A stretch of DNA of 64,000 nt from Paraglaciecola marina (GTDB lineage Bacteria; Pseudomonadota; Gammaproteobacteria; Enterobacterales; Alteromonadaceae). Numbering within the stretch: position 1 is the first letter of the stretch; each line of letters starts with the position of its first letter. A program made the position numbers and the translations under genes. The DNA lies in the NCBI RefSeq assembly GCF_004360155.1, contig NZ_SAIS01000013.1, positions 60,004-124,003 on the forward strand, in the 5' to 3' direction. This document shows positions 17,194 to 26,702 of the stretch, piece after piece. The notes beneath the pieces were generated by a model. The model did no database searches, was not told where the DNA came from, and worked only from the letters and a program-made list of their open reading frames with translations.

Positions 17194-17879
17194 GCCTTTT
17201 TAACTTCTAGTTGACTATCAGTTAGAACCTGACCGTCACGCATAGTGATCACCCGCTGAGCATAGGTCGCGATATCGTCTTCGTGAGTCACCATGACTAT
17301 GGTTTGTCCTTGCTGATGTAATTCAGTCAATAAAGTCATGATTTCGAGTGAAGTTTTACTATCAAGATTACCAGTGGGTTCATCAGCAAGCACAACTGTT
17401 GGCTGGTTAATTAACGCTCTCGCGATGGCGACTCTTTGGCGTTGCCCTCCAGACATTTCAAATGGTTTATGGGTTTTACGATGCCCCAATCCCACTTTAT
17501 CGAGCAAGTCATGGGCACGTTGGTTAGCGTCTTCCTCTGAGATATTGCTATAGCGCAAAGGCAGTTTGACGTTTTCGATAGCATCTAACTTAGGTAATAA
17601 ATGGAAGGTTTGAAAAATAAATCCTATATGCTTATTTCGGATACCAGACAAAGTATCGTCATCCATAGTGGCAACGTCTTTGTTATCTAAGAAATACTGA
17701 CCGTTATTAGGTGTATCTAAACACCCCAATATATTCATAAGTGTTGACTTACCCGAACCCGAACTGCCCATAAAGGCAACGAATTCGTTTTGCCTGATAG
17801 ATAAAGAAATGTCTTTCAGTGCATGGACAACTTCAGTGCCGTTAGCAAAAGACTTAGCTATGTTACGAAGTTCAAGCAT
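17190..17879 (-). CDS. ABC transporter ATPase (MacB/LolD class)
   Basis: A 229-residue nucleotide-binding protein. Walker A GSSGSGKST (38-46), ABC signature MSGGQRQRVAIA (about 143), Walker B VVLADEP (about 162) and the H-loop VTHE are all intact. FVAFMGSSGSGKST and the ADEPTGNLDS stretch place it with the MacB/LolD/FtsE group that drives mechanotransmission exporters. It is the first gene of the operon ATPase-adaptor-adaptor-adaptor-permease, with each junction overlapping by 4 bases. No TolC-type outer membrane gene is included. Confidence 0.93.
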   Translation of the reverse strand: MLELRNIAKSFANGTEVVHALKDISLSIRQNEFVAFMGSSGSGKSTLMNILGCLDTPNNGQYFLDNKDVATMDDDTLSGIRNKHIGFIFQTFHLLPKLDAIENVKLPLRYSNISEEDANQRAHDLLDKVGLGHRKTHKPFEMSGGQRQRVAIARALINQPTVVLADEPTGNLDSKTSLEIMTLLTELHQQGQTIVMVTHEDDIATYAQRVITMRDGQVLTDSQLEVKKA

Positions 17880-18173
17880 AATAATTTGATATTAGGAGTC
17901 TTGTATTAACCATATACAGATACTGAATAAGTATCAATTAGGCTGCACCTAAACGAAGGTTTTGAAGTGTTTCATATGTTTCAAAATATGTATTTTGGGA
18001 GTATTTTTTTAAAACTGCAGCCTAGATGTAAAAAGTCCCCTTCCTGATACCTAGTAGTTTATTGTTACTCCATTGATATCCCTTAGAGCCGCCCATACTA
18101 ATACAGATGACAAACTAGAACGTTAGTGCTACCTCCCAAAACGTTCTCCCCCTAGGCCAATCGAGAGTATTAG

Positions 18174-18812
18174 ATGTCTGTATTATTAGAAAACCTACAG
18201 TGGCGCTATGCCACTAAAAAGATGGATCCTGCTAAGGCCGTCAGTGATGAAAAAATCAATTTTATATTAGAAGCTATTCGCTTAACTGCTACCTCTAGTG
18301 GTTTACAACCTTACGAGGTGATAGTGGTGACTAATCCTGATGTTCGCGCTGAGATCGTACCTCATGCTTGGAACCAAGCACAGATTACCGATGGCTCGCA
18401 CTTATTAGTATTCGCAGCATGGGACAATTACACAAGCGAACGTATTAATCACATGTTTGATTTAGTGAACGAGCAACGTGGCTTTAAAAATGAAGGCTGG
18501 GAAAACTATCGTCAAATGTTGCTAGCTACCTACCCTGGCCGCGATGCGCAAACCAACTTTGAACATGCTGCAAGACAAGCTTACATTGGTTTAGGTACTG
18601 CATTAATTGCCGCAGCAGAGATGAAAGTAGATTGCACACCAATGGAAGGGTTTAGCCCAGACAAGGTAGATGAAATTCTTAACCTTAAAGAAAAAGGTTT
18701 GAAATCTGTATTGTTGCTACCTATAGGTTATCGTGCCGAGTCTGGCGACTGGCTTGTTGACTTGAAAAAAGTAAGACGAGATACAGAGGATTTTGTTACC
18801 GAAGTAAAATAA
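18174..18812 (+). CDS. NAD(P)H-dependent nitroreductase-family oxidoreductase (NfsB-like)
   Basis: A 212-residue flavoprotein of the nitroreductase fold. The FMN-contact N-terminus reads WRYATKKMDP, followed by the TATSSGLQPYEVIVV region; the C-terminal LLPIGYRAESGDWL is also typical. Members reduce quinones and nitroaromatics with NAD(P)H; the natural substrate is unknown. The 294-base spacer to the divergent ABC operon shows no clear operator. A weak GC-rich hairpin follows the gene (about 18815-18833). Confidence 0.87.
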   Translation: MSVLLENLQWRYATKKMDPAKAVSDEKINFILEAIRLTATSSGLQPYEVIVVTNPDVRAEIVPHAWNQAQITDGSHLLVFAAWDNYTSERINHMFDLVNEQRGFKNEGWENYRQMLLATYPGRDAQTNFEHAARQAYIGLGTALIAAAEMKVDCTPMEGFSPDKVDEILNLKEKGLKSVLLLPIGYRAESGDWLVDLKKVRRDTEDFVTEVK

Positions 18813-18875
18813 ACCCCGCTTTTTAAAACGGGATCTAGTGGCGGCACATGCAACTTGTATATGCCGCTAACTAAG

Positions 18876-19208
18876 TTACTGACAGCCTGAGGTAGACGGT
18901 TCAGTTGCTAGTTTTTTAGCGTCTTGCCTAGCTTCAAATCCTGCTAGTTGTTCTGGAGTAGCAGGTAATTGATATTTATCTTTCCACTCACTAAATGGCA
19001 TACCGTACACTTCTTCACGGGCTTGGTTATAATCCATTTCAGCGCCTTGTTCATTTGCTGCAGCCATATACCACTTAGCCAAACAGTTACGGCAAAAATC
19101 AGCCAGAATCATCAGGTCGATATTCTGCACATCTTTATTTGCATCTAAATGTTTAAGTAAATGCCTAAAAGCTGCTGCTTCGGCTTGAGTTTTTTGTTCT
19201 TGATTCAT
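18876..19208 (-). CDS. DUF1244 family protein
   Basis: A 110-residue soluble protein. The stretch FRHLLKHLDANKDVQNIDLM followed by DFCRNCLAKWY matches the small helical DUF1244 family, whose function is unknown; the CRNC pair is a conserved feature. The C-terminal tail (about residues 92-110) is polar and variable. It lies 18 bases downstream of the GST-like gene on the same strand and is probably co-transcribed with it. Confidence 0.85.
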   Translation of the reverse strand: MNQEQKTQAEAAAFRHLLKHLDANKDVQNIDLMILADFCRNCLAKWYMAAANEQGAEMDYNQAREEVYGMPFSEWKDKYQLPATPEQLAGFEARQDAKKLATEPSTSGCQ

Positions 19209-19226
19209 CTGCTGCCTTTTTTAAAA

Positions 19227-19811
19227 TTATCTTGGGTCTGTGGCTGTCACTTCAATTCGCTGTGAGTTTTCATCATGAAACTCCAACAAACTGGTTAACC
19301 CTTGCATATTGTGTAGTTTTCTAAATTCTATCCAATCTATAAGGCAATATAAACACACTGAGGGGTAATTCCAACTAGAAAACAACCCGCTATCTACCTG
19401 TTCATTTAACTGCACTAAAACCGCATTTACTCGCTCTTTTTGGAGCTTAAAAAACAGTTTGTCTTCATCTGCTTGAATATCTGAATTAGACAAAATAAAC
19501 ATCTGCACTAAAGAGTCATTGGCCGAATCAATTAAGGTCAATTGGTTTTCTTGCTCCCAACTCAAAGCTGGGTCTGCGAACTTATCGGTCAGGTAACGGT
19601 AAATCACTCTCGAGTCATAAATCACCTGCGACTTGCCATCCATTTCATCCTCTAACATGGGGATTTTCATGGTGGGATTTTTAACGATTAGCGCCTCTCT
19701 ATCTTGCTCGGCAAATATCTGTAAATTTACAAACTCGTGCTGAGTATTGGCTAACCAAATACGTATACGACGTACAAAAGGAGACGTAGTAGAACCATAA
19801 AGTTTTAACAT
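19227..19811 (-). CDS. Glutathione S-transferase-family protein
   Basis: A 194-residue protein with an N-terminal thioredoxin-like domain (LKLYGSTTSPFVRRIRIWL, then KIPMLED and a VIYDSRVIYRYL stretch that fits the glutathione-binding region with its conserved Ser). The all-helical C-terminal domain covers about residues 85-190. It is probably a detoxification or thiol-transfer enzyme; the substrate cannot be told. It is first of a two-gene unit with the DUF1244 gene. Confidence 0.85.
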   Translation of the reverse strand: MLKLYGSTTSPFVRRIRIWLANTQHEFVNLQIFAEQDREALIVKNPTMKIPMLEDEMDGKSQVIYDSRVIYRYLTDKFADPALSWEQENQLTLIDSANDSLVQMFILSNSDIQADEDKLFFKLQKERVNAVLVQLNEQVDSGLFSSWNYPSVCLYCLIDWIEFRKLHNMQGLTSLLEFHDENSQRIEVTATDPR

Positions 19812-19866
19812 TCATTTGTCCTTAGTGCTTTGCTATCAATTCATCAACAAGATGCTAATTAACATA

Positions 19867-22590
19867 TTATCTAACTGGTTGCGCATGGGCTGCGGCCCTA
19901 AAAATACTATTTGCTAACATTAGATTTAACCCATCTAAATAAGCGCGAGTAGTAGGCTCTTGAGTATAGCCAATCACCATGCCATTACCTTGTGGTTGCA
20001 CTATTAAAAAAGGCTTATAGGCTAGTTGTTTGGTGTTTTCTTGCCATAAATATCCGCTAGCCAATAACGACTCTTCGCCCTTAAACCAGGCTAGGTTTTT
20101 ACCTGAGGTAAGGGTAATGGGCGTATAAATATTACGGCCAGTGACCATAGCCACCACGTTAGGGTTGACACCAGCGGTAAGCCAATGTTCCTGATCAACT
20201 TCAATATTCGCTAATATCCCAGCGACATAGTCTGGCTGTTGCTTGGCATCAACGCTGGCATCTAACAAGGCTTGTTTGTCGGTTAACAACTGGCCTTTAA
20301 CTCTGTCTGAATCAGATTTGGAATTAGCAGAATCTTCTTTGTCTGTCACTGCAAGCTCACGCTTCACATCTAACAAACTAGCATTAGCTGATGCAGCAAA
20401 TGCAGTGGCATCACCAAAGGTAATTAATACACCACCATTACTAACCCAGTTTTTAATATTATCTAAGGCTGACTTAGAGAAAGCTTGGCTGTAACGACCA
20501 GACGGTAGAATTAACACTTGGTAATGGGCCAAATTTCCAGAGCCTAATTTATCGGTACGAATGGCGGTAACCGGATAGTTTAGCTGCTGCTCAATAACAA
20601 ATCGTGAGTTACCGGCACTTAAAGAAGAAACCGGCTCATCCCATGCCATAGCAATATTCAGCGCTGGCATATCAACTACATCACCACTACCAAAGCTTGG
20701 GCCATTTATCACCCAACTGCTATCAACGCCCGTTACCACAGCGCCAGTATCGGCTGCAATTTGTTGCACTTTGACAGCTAAATCTTCGCCGTTACGGCGG
20801 TTTTCAACAATCAAACTACCCGCTGGGAAAGACTGCTTAGAATCTAATTGAAAAGCTTTATCTGCACTTTTAACAATCAAGCCTTGTTGCAACGCTTGTG
20901 TTAAAAAGTGTACCGAAGCCATATCGCCCCAAGGCACTAGATAAGCCACGTCTGCATCTAGGTTTGCAACGCTGCCTACTAGTTTATCGCTAGCCTCTAC
21001 CTGAATGGTTTTAGCTGAAACGGCTTTACCGCATGTGTTTGTATCCACATTAAACATTAGCGGTAACGACCATGCAGTTACATCGTAAATTTCGTCTCGT
21101 AGCAATCTAGCTCGGCGTCTTTCTTGTTCTTTTATAAAGGCGTCAGACATATCTACTTGCTGAGTAAAGGTAGTTTTAACAAAGCGCCCTCTAGGCTGAG
21201 CTGTATCGATAATATACGTACCAGCTTGGTAGGTTTCACCACAGGCTTTAAATGATTCAGTCGCTTGTTGCACTTCAACACCGTGCTGAGCCATCAAGGT
21301 AGCGAGCTTGTGTGTAGTGGCTCTGTCTTGGCCGTTAGATAAAATAAAAGTCCGTTCTTTTTTGTCAGACTTACCACTTTTAATAGCATCTACCTGATAC
21401 TGATAGAAATCTTTAAGTAATTTAGCTCGGTTATCTGCTACCGCCTCTGCGGTAGAAATAGACGCCACAAAATGCTTATGCACAGTGTCTTTAAAGGTTA
21501 AAAGCTCACCATTGTCCTTTAAGAAAACTTCACCCCGTGAAGAACCCACTTCGTATGTAGAAGCAGCCGCTCCGTAAAAGGTTGGCCAGCTATCTCCATA
21601 GCCTGGGTAAAACGCGTCGTAGACTTCTCGGGTAAAGTAATCAAACCCAAACTTGTCGAAATGCTTACCGTTGTTACGGCCCACTAAGGTGATGTTCTCA
21701 ATTTGTTTAGGGTGAAGATGGGGGTTAAATGGTTGAGCCGAAGGTGCAAAGAAGTAACTAGAGTCTCCGCCCATTTCATGCAAGTCAATCACCACAAGTG
21801 GGCGAAATTTGTTAAGAGCTTTGATCTTACCTTGAGTTTCAGGCTGAGTAAGGGCTAACCAATCTCGGTTCATGTCAAACAAGTAATGATTTGTACGACC
21901 TCTTGGCCATGGTTCGTTGTGCTCTGCAGACAAACGGTCAGGGCTATGGCTGATACCAACACTTGCATAATAACGCTGGGTAAATCGTGTTCTACCATCT
22001 GGGTTTTGCAGCGGGTCAATGAACACAATATTGTTATCTAAAATCTTTTTATTGGTGGGCTCATTTGGCGCGGCTAGCAGGTGGTAAGCCGTCATCATTG
22101 CGGCATCTGTCGTGCTTATTTCGTTGCCATGGACACCATATTGTAACCATACTGAGCTTGGCAGAACGTCTTGTAATTGTTTAGCTTGGTTTTTATCGGT
22201 AATTCTAGGGTCAGACAAACTTTGCATGTCGCTAGAAAAGCTTTCTAAATCTTTAATTAATTCAGGCTGGCCTATGGCAGCATAAATTAATTTACGGCCT
22301 TCCCATGAGCGACCATATTCAAATAAACGAATTCTATCTGGTGCTGCACGCTCTAGGGCTTCAAAAAACCTAAGCATATCGCCATGATTAGTGATTCGCT
22401 CACCTACTTCATAGCCCAAAACCTGCTTGTGGGTGGGGATATCAGCACTGTATTGAGCACCAGGCCATAGATCGTATTCGGCTTGGGCTAGAAAGCTCAT
22501 TAAGCCAGAAGAAACAACAAAGCCTAAAAATAGGCAGCGACGATATAAAAGAGTAACACCATGAAAAACAGCTAAAGAACTAAAGCTCAT
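19867..22590 (-). CDS. Large secreted M14-family zinc carboxypeptidase
   Basis: A 907-residue protein with an N-terminal hydrophobic signal (about residues 18-37). The peptidase domain shows zinc ligands H154 and E157 in GVHGNEIS, H271 in VVIDLHEMGG, and a candidate catalytic Glu347 in STYEVGSSRG. The C-terminal half (about 400-907) contains a glutamine-amidotransferase-like or beta-sandwich region seen in large M14 proteins of marine bacteria. It probably degrades extracellular or periplasmic peptides. It is monocistronic, with a 638-base spacer upstream. Confidence 0.9.
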   Translation of the reverse strand: MSFSSLAVFHGVTLLYRRCLFLGFVVSSGLMSFLAQAEYDLWPGAQYSADIPTHKQVLGYEVGERITNHGDMLRFFEALERAAPDRIRLFEYGRSWEGRKLIYAAIGQPELIKDLESFSSDMQSLSDPRITDKNQAKQLQDVLPSSVWLQYGVHGNEISTTDAAMMTAYHLLAAPNEPTNKKILDNNIVFIDPLQNPDGRTRFTQRYYASVGISHSPDRLSAEHNEPWPRGRTNHYLFDMNRDWLALTQPETQGKIKALNKFRPLVVIDLHEMGGDSSYFFAPSAQPFNPHLHPKQIENITLVGRNNGKHFDKFGFDYFTREVYDAFYPGYGDSWPTFYGAAASTYEVGSSRGEVFLKDNGELLTFKDTVHKHFVASISTAEAVADNRAKLLKDFYQYQVDAIKSGKSDKKERTFILSNGQDRATTHKLATLMAQHGVEVQQATESFKACGETYQAGTYIIDTAQPRGRFVKTTFTQQVDMSDAFIKEQERRRARLLRDEIYDVTAWSLPLMFNVDTNTCGKAVSAKTIQVEASDKLVGSVANLDADVAYLVPWGDMASVHFLTQALQQGLIVKSADKAFQLDSKQSFPAGSLIVENRRNGEDLAVKVQQIAADTGAVVTGVDSSWVINGPSFGSGDVVDMPALNIAMAWDEPVSSLSAGNSRFVIEQQLNYPVTAIRTDKLGSGNLAHYQVLILPSGRYSQAFSKSALDNIKNWVSNGGVLITFGDATAFAASANASLLDVKRELAVTDKEDSANSKSDSDRVKGQLLTDKQALLDASVDAKQQPDYVAGILANIEVDQEHWLTAGVNPNVVAMVTGRNIYTPITLTSGKNLAWFKGEESLLASGYLWQENTKQLAYKPFLIVQPQGNGMVIGYTQEPTTRAYLDGLNLMLANSIFRAAAHAQPVR

Positions 22591-22766
22591 CGAGGGAGGT
22601 TCCTAACAAATTACAATTAAAACAAGGATCATCATAATAAAGTGAATTTAATAGCAACTGCAATTACTGTGAGCTGAAACACAAAATAAATATGCCAAGC
22701 TAAAGAAACAATACAATTTAATAATCAAATTGACTAAGGAGTTAGGATATTAATATGGAAGATATC

Positions 22767-22937
22767 TCAATATTCCTTTAATAATTTTTCAATATTTTCG
22801 ATTTCCTGTTTAGCCTTATTTTTAACAATCCAAAACCTAACTAATGTGGCAATTAGAATTGGTGTTTGTACCAATAAAATAATGAACCAATTTTCAACAT
22901 TACCTGTTTTGCTGATAATGTATTGCTTGAATTTCAA
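22767..22937 (-). CDS. Possible small single-TM membrane protein
   Basis: A short frame of 56 codons starting with TTG. One hydrophobic helix (WFIILLVQTPILIATLVRFW) is followed by a charged tail (KNKAKQEIENIEKLLKEY), the layout of a genuine small membrane protein. No ribosome binding site is seen before the TTG, and an FNR-like box lies only 15 bases further upstream, so the start is uncertain. It could also be the end of a decayed larger gene. Confidence 0.35.
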   Translation of the reverse strand: MKFKQYIISKTGNVENWFIILLVQTPILIATLVRFWIVKNKAKQEIENIEKLLKEY

Positions 22938-23228
22938 ACAGAATATAAAACATTGATACGGATCAAGAACGCTCTATCAAATCTAATGTTTACTTATCTA
23001 CCTTGATTTCAGTAAAAACCAATCGAGATTGAGAAGATACAACACATGCACTGGAGCCTAGCAGCAGCTTATTTCTGCCTAGTTTTAAATTAAATGTAAG
23101 TGTTGGAGCAGCAGCCTTATCAGAAAATTGAAAATTGGGAAGCTCAAGATGTCTAAGTTAGCCCCCACCAACAGACAACTAAATTTATTGTTACCTAGGT
23201 CAGGGGTAACTTGACTAGGAGCCTCAAA
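22938..23228. other. Upstream region of glgC
   Basis: No convincing gene. It holds an FNR-like palindrome at 22953-22966, a 15-codon frame beginning ATG at about 23046 that could be a leader peptide but has a poor ribosome binding site, and a GTTACC...GGTAAC inverted repeat at about 23190-23211 just before the glgC Shine-Dalgarno sequence, which could affect glgC translation. Confidence 0.4.
22953..22966. promoter_or_regulatory. FNR/Anr-type box
   Basis: TTGATACGGATCAA matches the FNR consensus TTGAT-N4-ATCAA exactly. It lies 276 bases before the glgC start and 15 bases before a possible small minus-strand gene. Which direction it regulates cannot be decided from sequence. Confidence 0.6.
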
Positions 23229-24605
23229 ATGGAAGCGATTACAGATGTGCAGAAAGTAGTAGAAAACACTATGGTGCTTGTGTTGGCAGGAGGGCAAGGT
23301 TCTCGCCTTAAACAACTCACCCAAATGCGAGCAAAACCCGTACTAGAATTTGGCAGCCATTGCCGCATTATCGACTTCCCTTTGTCTAATTGTGTTAACT
23401 CAGGGCTTAATCGAATTGCAGTACTTACCCAATATAAATCCCAATGTTTAATACGTCATTTAATGCAGCAGTGGGGAGCGCTTAATGACAATTTTGGTGG
23501 GCGCTTAGATATACTGCCAGCTTCACAGCAACATTCAGAAAACTGGTATCAAGGCACAGCCGATGCCTGCTATCAAAACCTTTCATATATAAAAGAAATG
23601 GCTCCTAAATACGTGATGATCTTATCAGGCGACCATGTGTATCAGATGGACTATCGAAAAATATTAGCCACCCATGTAAAAAATGCAGCCGATATGACAA
23701 TCTCCTGCATAGAAGTGCCAACTAAAAATGCCGCAAATCAATTAGGTGTATTAAGTGCTGATGGTAAGGGGAAAATCACAGCCTTTAACGAAAAGCCTGC
23801 CACACCCCATGCTTTATTAGATGCACCTGACTATTGCTTAGCGTCAATGGGTAATTATGTGGTTAATACAGATGTACTTCTTGATTTACTAGAGCAAGAT
23901 GCAAACTCACCTGATTCAGAACATGACTTTGGTAAAAATATAATTCCCAACATTATTAAACAGAGTCGAATTTTTGCCCATCGTTTTCGTGGACCTACTG
24001 GCACTCAAATACCTTATTGGAGAGATGTGGGAACACTGGACAGCTATTGGCGCGCCCATCTGGACCTATTAAATAATAGCGATATATTAAATTTATCTGA
24101 TCCTAATTGGCCAATTCGCGGGCACGCGTTTGCAGGCACAACCACTAAAATCACACGAGCCTCCCATCAAGCCCCTTGTGAACTTGAAAACGTACTAATA
24201 GGTTCGGGGTGTCATTTAACAAGCTGCTACGTTCGACAATCAGTATTATCGAATAATTGTAAAGTTGAGACAGGAACCAACCTAGATAAATGCGTATTGT
24301 TACCCGATGTAACAGTGGGCCATATGGTTACCTTAGAAAATGCCATTATTGATAAAGGTGTCACCATTCCCGATAACTTTGTAATCGATAATAAAGCCGT
24401 TGCTAGGCAGCAAGGCTTTACGGTTACAGATAAAGGCGTGATATTAATTACTCAAGAAGCCATTGATAGCCTAAGCCAGTCAGAATACAAAATAGACAGG
24501 CCACGACATACGTCTAAATTAACAGTGGTTGAACAAATACCCTCTGACATTTCAATACAAAATACTCAGCCAAGCGGTAAAAATTTAGCGATTAATGAGG
24601 GCTAA
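23229..24605 (+). CDS. glgC: Glucose-1-phosphate adenylyltransferase
   Basis: A 458-residue enzyme making ADP-glucose from glucose-1-phosphate and ATP, the committed step of bacterial glycogen synthesis. The nucleotide-binding GGQGSRL (21-27), RAKPVLEFG, the catalytic SGDHVYQMDY, FNEKPA and YWRDVGTLDSYW are all conserved. A left-handed beta-helix C-terminus carries hexapeptide repeats (about residues 300-390), with an extra 50-residue tail beyond it. The start is ATG 23229, seven bases after AGGAG. Glycogen synthase and branching enzyme genes are not adjacent, so it is an orphan here. Confidence 0.93.
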   Translation: MEAITDVQKVVENTMVLVLAGGQGSRLKQLTQMRAKPVLEFGSHCRIIDFPLSNCVNSGLNRIAVLTQYKSQCLIRHLMQQWGALNDNFGGRLDILPASQQHSENWYQGTADACYQNLSYIKEMAPKYVMILSGDHVYQMDYRKILATHVKNAADMTISCIEVPTKNAANQLGVLSADGKGKITAFNEKPATPHALLDAPDYCLASMGNYVVNTDVLLDLLEQDANSPDSEHDFGKNIIPNIIKQSRIFAHRFRGPTGTQIPYWRDVGTLDSYWRAHLDLLNNSDILNLSDPNWPIRGHAFAGTTTKITRASHQAPCELENVLIGSGCHLTSCYVRQSVLSNNCKVETGTNLDKCVLLPDVTVGHMVTLENAIIDKGVTIPDNFVIDNKAVARQQGFTVTDKGVILITQEAIDSLSQSEYKIDRPRHTSKLTVVEQIPSDISIQNTQPSGKNLAINEG

Positions 24606-24607
24606 TA

Positions 24608-24634
24608 AGAGCCACTTTTATGGTGGCTACTTTT
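24608..24634 (+). terminator. Terminator of glgC
   Basis: Stem AGCCAC/GTGGCT (24610-24615 with 24623-24628) followed by ACTTTTATAT, directly behind the glgC stop. Confidence 0.65.
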
Positions 24635-24667
24635 ATATATTCTTCCTTAAAAATACAGAGTCCATTA

Positions 24668-25003
24668 TTAGGTTTCAATACCAAAGTACAAAACAACCAA
24701 ATCTGTGGGCCCAGTATTATTTAACTCATGTAAGTCATGGGGCTCAATGGTTACGCACATACCAGCCTCTAAAGGAATATCGTCACCATTAACGGTAATA
24801 ACCCCTGTACCTGATTCAATAAAAAACACCTCAGTCATATCACTGTGACTATGGGCATTAGCCAACTCTCCTGGCGGAAACACCGCTTTAGAGAAATAAG
24901 TGATATGGGGAATATCACCATTAGAAACTAATACTTTCTTTTTAATCAGAGAGTTATGAGAAACATCGGATTCTTGTATGTTTTCTAGTGACGTTATTTT
25001 CAA
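24668..25003 (-). CDS. Cupin-domain protein
   Basis: A 111-residue single-domain cupin. Motif 1 is PGELANAHSHSDMTEVFFIESG (approximate H-x-H-x6-E), motif 2 is PLEAGMCVTIEPHDLHEL with a further histidine, so a metal site is likely. The start is a TTG at 25003; the only nearby upstream ATG runs into a stop. A decayed copy of its first 27 codons is found about 3.7 kb away (28668-28748), beginning at the same TTG, which supports this start. Function unknown. Confidence 0.8.
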   Translation of the reverse strand: MKITSLENIQESDVSHNSLIKKKVLVSNGDIPHITYFSKAVFPPGELANAHSHSDMTEVFFIESGTGVITVNGDDIPLEAGMCVTIEPHDLHELNNTGPTDLVVLYFGIET

Positions 25004-25078
25004 AGCTAATCTCTCATTTTAATAGAGTTATAATTACCATTTGGGATCAGCAAATACCCCCATATTACCGAGTTAAAA

Positions 25079-25597
25079 CTATGAACCAAAAATCACGACG
25101 ACTACGGCCACTAGCGCTCCAACCCCAGCTATTTTTAAGCCGTTCTTGTAAATGGGCAGCTTAGGTAAAAACATCAAAAAAGCAGAAATCACAAAAAACA
25201 GCAACCCTAAGCCAAAACTAATATTCAGCCAAAATAATGGGCTATTGTTAGTCGCTTTATGTAGCTTTACCATTTTCGAAAGTACAATAGGATATTCTTT
25301 ACGGGTCACTGTCGCCGTGCCACTGGATTTTTCGTATTCACCAACATTAAGGGTAATGATTGAATCTGTCTCAGATACTACTTTGCTCCCCTTAGTGCGC
25401 AGTGCTAGAAGCAGCTCTTTACTATTAAGGCCTGGTTCTAACTGCTTAACCTGAACTTGATCATATTTTAGAATGTCAGTAGGACGGAAAATAAGAAGAA
25501 TTCCGCTAACAGCGTAAACTCCCATAATTCCCGCTAAGAAAAAGCCAAGCCAACGATGATATTTGCGAAACGTAAGATGTAATTTTGATGCAGCCAT
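25079..25597 (-). CDS. PepSY-associated TM-helix protein
   Basis: A 172-residue inner membrane protein. The N-terminal RKYHRWLGFFLAGIMGVYA and following helix (about residues 12-37) is the typical PepSY-TM start, a periplasmic region follows (about 40-115), and then two more TM helices (about 120-143 and 152-170). Proteins of this type are often linked to iron or redox functions in the membrane, but here no such neighbour is visible. Monocistronic, function unknown. Confidence 0.78.
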   Translation of the reverse strand: MAASKLHLTFRKYHRWLGFFLAGIMGVYAVSGILLIFRPTDILKYDQVQVKQLEPGLNSKELLLALRTKGSKVVSETDSIITLNVGEYEKSSGTATVTRKEYPIVLSKMVKLHKATNNSPLFWLNISFGLGLLFFVISAFLMFLPKLPIYKNGLKIAGVGALVAVVVVIFGS

Positions 25598-25710
25598 TAG
25601 TTTAATTTTCTGTATTTTAAAAATGGCGTACTTTATAAACGAGAATGCTTTCTATTTAAACTATAAAGAGTAATAACTTGGTAAAATAATGATATTTAAC
25701 ATTATGTTGG

Positions 25711-26064
25711 TCAGTACTTACCATTCAAAAGCAGTAAATTAAGATAAGCCGACTTTAAGACTAACCCAACCAGAGACAGCAAGCTCTTAAATGCCATAAT
25801 AACGAATCCAATCCCCATTAATGAATCAACAGGCATAAAAGAAAACATATACAAGGCTTGACCAAGTATAATACCAATAAAAGCAATCTCATATGAGGCT
25901 TGTCTATCCAACAAAATTACAAATCCAGCGATTAGTAGCGCGCTGCTGTAATAATAATTATTTGAGTCCCACGGTTCAATTTCACCGGTGACATACGGAG
26001 ACAAGAATAAAATTGCTGCACCTAAAAAACTCGATAAAGAAATACTAATTAAAAAATTTTTCAA
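25711..26064 (-). CDS. Hypothetical membrane protein
   Basis: A 117-residue, very hydrophobic protein with about four TM helices (residues about 5-24, 38-55, 60-78 and 85-110). No family is recognised. It lies in a region of small hypothetical genes and gene remnants between glgC and the phospholipid operon. Codon use is AT-rich, like its neighbours. Confidence 0.6.
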   Translation of the reverse strand: MKNFLISISLSSFLGAAILFLSPYVTGEIEPWDSNNYYYSSALLIAGFVILLDRQASYEIAFIGIILGQALYMFSFMPVDSLMGIGFVIMAFKSLLSLVGLVLKSAYLNLLLLNGKY

Positions 26065-26203
26065 TGGTGACCTCTGTCCCCCCCAAGCTTGACTTAACCA
26101 AAAAAAGAAGCGTTATTGTGCGCTTAGATTTTAATTCGAAGTTCAGAACCATTTAAGTCATGGCTGTCAGGGTAAATAACACTAACGCCTAAAACTTCGC
26201 TTG

Positions 26204-26587
26204 CTATATTTCATATGTCTCGCATACGACACTTTCACCATTAGAATAGATTACTTTGTCGTCGCTAACTAAAAATATAACACGTTTACCGAACTCAAAA
26301 TTATTCACAAAACCGCACTCACCGCTCAAGGTAATATTATTATTTAAAGAAAAGTCATATTGATACTTCCCCTCTTTTTGGAAAATTGAATAATGAAGCT
26401 CCTTATCTTCTCCATCATTTAGTGACCAAAATTTCAAATCAGAATTTGGGGTTGTGATTTTAGCATCTACAATTCGTATGTTTGAGCTATTCAAAATGGT
26501 TAATTGAGGCACAAAATTTATGCCTATGATATACAGTGGAATAATCAAAAAAAGTAAGCTCAGTTTTTTGCTTGAATACCGTTTCAT
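26204..26587 (-). CDS. Hypothetical protein with N-terminal membrane anchor
   Basis: A 127-residue protein with one N-terminal hydrophobic segment (about residues 9-26: signal peptide or anchor) and a polar, beta-rich extracytoplasmic part containing two cysteines (about residues 90 and 122) that could form a disulfide. ATG 26587 is preceded by AGGAG. No family is recognised. Confidence 0.6.
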   Translation of the reverse strand: MKRYSSKKLSLLFLIIPLYIIGINFVPQLTILNSSNIRIVDAKITTPNSDLKFWSLNDGEDKELHYSIFQKEGKYQYDFSLNNNITLSGECGFVNNFEFGKRVIFLVSDDKVIYSNGESVVCETYEI

Positions 26588-26702
26588 ACAACACTCCTTT
26601 TAAATTTAACGTTTTACTAAACACCAATAAAATTGTTGGCTAATATTGCGAAAAACAAGAAAAACTAACTGTTATTAGTTCATTTTGATTATGGCTGACT
26701 AC

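Noticed and set aside
17880..18173. Possible operator in the ABC operon/nitroreductase spacer
   Set aside because: Only weak AT-rich partial repeats (TTTCA...TTTCA) are present, not convincing as a site.
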